From assembly GCA_947457465.1 (NCBI GenBank), contig CANGWB010000001.1, forward strand, positions 124,001 through 188,000: DNA of 64,000 nucleotides. The letters are read 5' to 3'. Source of the stretch: Chitinophagaceae bacterium (GTDB taxonomy: Bacteria; Bacteroidota; Bacteroidia; Chitinophagales; Chitinophagaceae). The translations under genes were made by a program, and so were the position numbers. Each line of letters opens with the position of its first letter. The stretch's first letter is position 1. Under the pieces are notes generated by a model that saw only the letters and a program-made list of their open reading frames with translations, was not told where the DNA came from and did no database searches. Of the stretch, positions 61,421 through 64,000 are shown in pieces.

Positions 61421-64000
61421 GAACAGGTACTCCACATCCTCGCGGGACAGGGATTTAACAAATCCGGTCTCATCGGAAACGATATCTCGGGCCAGTGCCC
61501 GTTTTTTCTCTTGTAATTGCAGGATCTTATCCTCGATCGTATCCTTACAGATCATTCGGTAAGCAAAAATGTTTTTGGTCTGGCCGATCCGGTGTGTCCG
61601 GTCGATGGCCTGCTGCTCCACAGCCGGGTTCCACCAGGGATCGACGATGTAGACATAGTCAGCCGCCGTTAAGTTTAATCCCACGCCACCCGCTTTCAGC
61701 GAGATCAGAAAAACTCGAACGGAATCATCGTCCTGAAAACGACGGATAGCCTTCTCCCGATCCGGCGCACTGGTGCTGCCGTCAAAGTATTCGTACGGAA
61801 TATTCAATTCAGTCAACCGGTCACGGATCAATCCCAGCATGCCTAAGAACTGAGAAAAGACCAAGGCCTTGTGCGTGCCGATACCCTCCATCAACTCACG
61901 AGCCAATTCCTCCAATTTGATGGAATGGTTCTCGAACTTATCCTTCTCATTCAGTATCGCCGGTGAGTCACAGATCTGACGAAGCTTCATCAATCCTTGC
62001 AAGATGGTCAACTGTGATTTTTGAATGCCCTGCGTCTCGATGGAACCGAGGATCTGATTTCGATAATCATTTCGATAAGCATCGTAAATGGAACGCTGTT
62101 CTTCTTCCATCTCACAATAGAGGATCATCTCCTGTTTTTCCGGAAGATCTTTAGCGACTTGCTCTTTCGTGCGACGAAGAATGAACGGATACAACAGCTT
62201 GCGTAAGTGTTCTTTTCTGTCGACCTCTCCTAATTTATCGATCGGGATGGCAAATTCCTGTTTGAAGAACTCCATCGTGCCCAACATACCCGGATTCAAA
62301 AACTGCATCTGGGCATAGATATCGAAAGTATTGTTCTGCAAGGGGGTTCCGCTCATGCAGAGACGATGTTTGGCCTGCAGGAGTCCGGCCGCTCTTGTTA
62401 CTTTACTGGCCGGATTCTTGATGGCTTGAGACTCATCCAGCAGTACATAATCCAACTGTAGCGCACTCAAAAGCTTGATGTCACTTCGCAATGTTCCATA
62501 GGTGGTGATGGTCACTTCCGGTTCAGCCAATGCCTCCGCCGTGCGGATGCGGTTGGCACCATGATGTATACGATACGTCAGCGCCGGTGTGAACTTACGG
62601 ATCTCGTTTTCCCAGTTATAGATCAACGTCGTGGGACAAACCACCAAGGCTTTCAGCTTTCCTTCGTGCCGACGAAAATGTTCCAGCATCGATAACGCCT
62701 GTACCGTCTTTCCCAATCCCATATCATCCGCCAGGATACCCCCCCAGCCCACATCCTTCAAATAGTTCAGCCACTGAAATCCCGAAACCTGATAGGGACG
62801 CAAAATCGGCATCAATGTTTCAGAGGGCTCGACTGACGCGATCTGATGTTGCTCTCGAATGCGTTCATATTTTTCCTCCAACTCGATCTCCTGCTGCGAA
62901 TCATCCCGCTGCGCATACAACTCATCCAACACCGTCATGTGATATTTCGACAAACGCAGCTGATCGTTCTTTCCTTCTCCCACACGGAATAACAAGGCAT
63001 ATTTTTTCAACCACTCTTCCGGTAAGATTCCAAGCGTGCCGTCATCCAATTGTACAAAAGATTGGTTGTTCGCGAGTGCTCGCTTCACCTCGGCAACCGT
63101 CACCCGCTGATCGCCATACAAAATATCTACTTTGGCATCGAACCAGTCGGTGTGACTACTAATGAAGACTCTTGTCTGTGGCTTGGCCGTATTGAAACGA
63201 AAACTTCGAAGCGATTCAAATCCGTATACCGGTGTTTTCAACTCCTTCATCGCATCGACGAATAAGAAAAACCAGTTGTTCTTCAGGATCTCGGTTCCTT
63301 TGAGGGCTAGTGTTTGTGTCGAATCCTCGTACACAAATCCCGAATGTAGCGCCCTCATCCGATCTATGAAAATTTCTTCTTTATCCCGACGACGCTGGAT
63401 CACCAATACTTTTTCACCCTGCGGTACGATCAATTCATCTCGGTCATTCGGCGTAACCTCATACCCCAAATAAGAAAAGCGTGGTTGAAAAATGAGGTGA
63501 TCGTTACGCTCCGCCAGATATAAACTCAACACCGGTGATTCATCCTTCACCGCCTGCATGATCCCCTTATCGAATTGGATCGCATATTGACGAGCCAGTG
63601 GAACCAACTCATTCTTTAAATAATCCGGCCAGGCGGAAACAGTCACCGTTTGTTTCCCATTCGACCGAAACCGCTCCACCATCCGGATCCGATCCTTATC
63701 GGGCCAAAGCCAGGCCTGATGATTATATACAAAAAACAAGGGGGTGTCATACTCTTGCTCACTGATCGACAATTCGGTTGCACCTGCTTTCATGCGGGCC
63801 GATACCTGATACTGACCATTCTTCTTGACCGAGAGCAACAACTGAGCAGACTGTGTTTCCAATTGCAATGGCTGCAAATGAGCAGTCGTGAATGATTTAC
63901 CCGGGGGCAAACAATACGCCCAACCCGCATCCAACTCAGAGAATAGTTTTTTCAGCTTCGGCAACAGATACTCCGTGATCAGATCCCGGGTGTCCTCCGG
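61415..64000 (-). CDS. SNF2/RapA-type helicase (5' end outside window)
   Basis: The frame runs to the right edge with no stop, so the N-terminus is outside; 861 residues are visible. The helicase motifs are complete: GGILADDMGLGKTVQALSML (Walker A), LLDESQAIKNP (DESQ box), SGTPLQNN, RRTKEQVAKDLPEKQE, SLKAGGVGLNLTAADYV and RTHRIGQTKN. It is a DNA-dependent ATPase with a probable transcription or chromatin-like remodelling role. A DNA-binding or SWIM region might lie outside. Its C-terminus ends in EYLFS, with the stop supplied by element D. Confidence 0.88.
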   Translation of the reverse strand, partial: PEDTRDLITEYLLPKLKKLFSELDAGWAYCLPPGKSFTTAHLQPLQLETQSAQLLLSVKKNGQYQVSARMKAGATELSISEQEYDTPLFFVYNHQAWLWPDKDRIRMVERFRSNGKQTVTVSAWPDYLKNELVPLARQYAIQFDKGIMQAVKDESPVLSLYLAERNDHLIFQPRFSYLGYEVTPNDRDELIVPQGEKVLVIQRRRDKEEIFIDRMRALHSGFVYEDSTQTLALKGTEILKNNWFFLFVDAMKELKTPVYGFESLRSFRFNTAKPQTRVFISSHTDWFDAKVDILYGDQRVTVAEVKRALANNQSFVQLDDGTLGILPEEWLKKYALLFRVGEGKNDQLRLSKYHMTVLDELYAQRDDSQQEIELEEKYERIREQHQIASVEPSETLMPILRPYQVSGFQWLNYLKDVGWGGILADDMGLGKTVQALSMLEHFRRHEGKLKALVVCPTTLIYNWENEIRKFTPALTYRIHHGANRIRTAEALAEPEVTITTYGTLRSDIKLLSALQLDYVLLDESQAIKNPASKVTRAAGLLQAKHRLCMSGTPLQNNTFDIYAQMQFLNPGMLGTMEFFKQEFAIPIDKLGEVDRKEHLRKLLYPFILRRTKEQVAKDLPEKQEMILYCEMEEEQRSIYDAYRNDYRNQILGSIETQGIQKSQLTILQGLMKLRQICDSPAILNEKDKFENHSIKLEELARELMEGIGTHKALVFSQFLGMLGLIRDRLTELNIPYEYFDGSTSAPDREKAIRRFQDDDSVRVFLISLKAGGVGLNLTAADYVYIVDPWWNPAVEQQAIDRTHRIGQTKNIFAYRMICKDTIEDKILQLQEKKRALARDIVSDETGFVKSLSREDVEYLFS

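Noticed and set aside
52231-61428. Possible CRISPR array from the heptamer repeats
   Set aside because: Units are only 7-8 bases, lack spacers of constant length and have no cas genes nearby.
61415-64000. Phage-defence helicase
   Set aside because: Motifs fit a general SNF2/RapA protein, and no nuclease, methylase or other defence gene lies beside it in this window.

Overview
The window looks like chromosomal DNA of a Bacteroidota bacterium, most likely a Chitinophagaceae relative (family level is inference). Signs are a SusC/SusD pair, alternative complex III genes beside an aa3-type oxidase, the futalosine enzyme MqnC, DUF3078 and DUF6787 proteins, an alpha/beta-fused 2-oxoacid dehydrogenase E1, and TAnnTTTG-type promoter boxes. 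I see no tRNA, rRNA, CRISPR array, transposase or phage gene. Coding density is very high and no gene-free stretch reaches 300 bases.

Layout. 1-9243: a c-type cytochrome fragment, an acyl-CoA dehydrogenase, a surface-polysaccharide group (glycosyltransferase, ligase/polymerase, Wzz-like protein, flippase), a DUF3078 protein, and a coupled trmB-DUF5522-alkyltransferase-like group. 9244-31032: a glycan-use locus. Its left arm is a five-gene overlapping operon (transporter, SGNH hydrolase, DUF4434, GHL10, phosphodiester glycosidase). Its middle arm points the other way (GHL10 lipoprotein, GH92, GH20-like). Its right arm is an epimerase-FAD oxidoreductase-SusC-SusD operon ending in an intrinsic terminator, followed by a DUF5009 membrane protein. 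A ROK regulator is divergent from that operon. 31026-46729: a respiratory supercluster on the minus strand (actABCDEF, coxB, coxA, ctaB, two subunit III genes, subunit IV, SCO, DUF420). It would carry electrons from menaquinol through alternative complex III to oxygen and assemble the oxidase. 46970-64000: DUF6787-purN, a carboxypeptidase-regulatory-like protein, a D-aminoacylase, fused E1, an M16 peptidase pair, an aspartyl protease with PDZ domain, mqnC-DUF3817, a small unrecognised protein, a large outer-membrane beta-barrel protein and a SNF2 helicase cut by the window edge.

Most worth a second look: (1) a set of intergenic elements made of tandem purine-rich heptamers (RTGAAGG-like) arranged as inverted repeats. 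They touch stop codons or -7 boxes, and one is flanked by an 8-bp direct repeat. (2) The glycan locus, which joins a predicted sugar-1-phosphodiester glycosidase with GH92, GH20-like, two GHL10 proteins and an AmpG-like transporter. This suggests a GlcNAc- or mannose-containing, possibly phosphodiester-bearing, substrate. (3) A gene whose signal peptide is encoded upstream of its first ATG with no ATG, GTG or TTG available. All functions are read from sequence motifs by eye; no database search was run.
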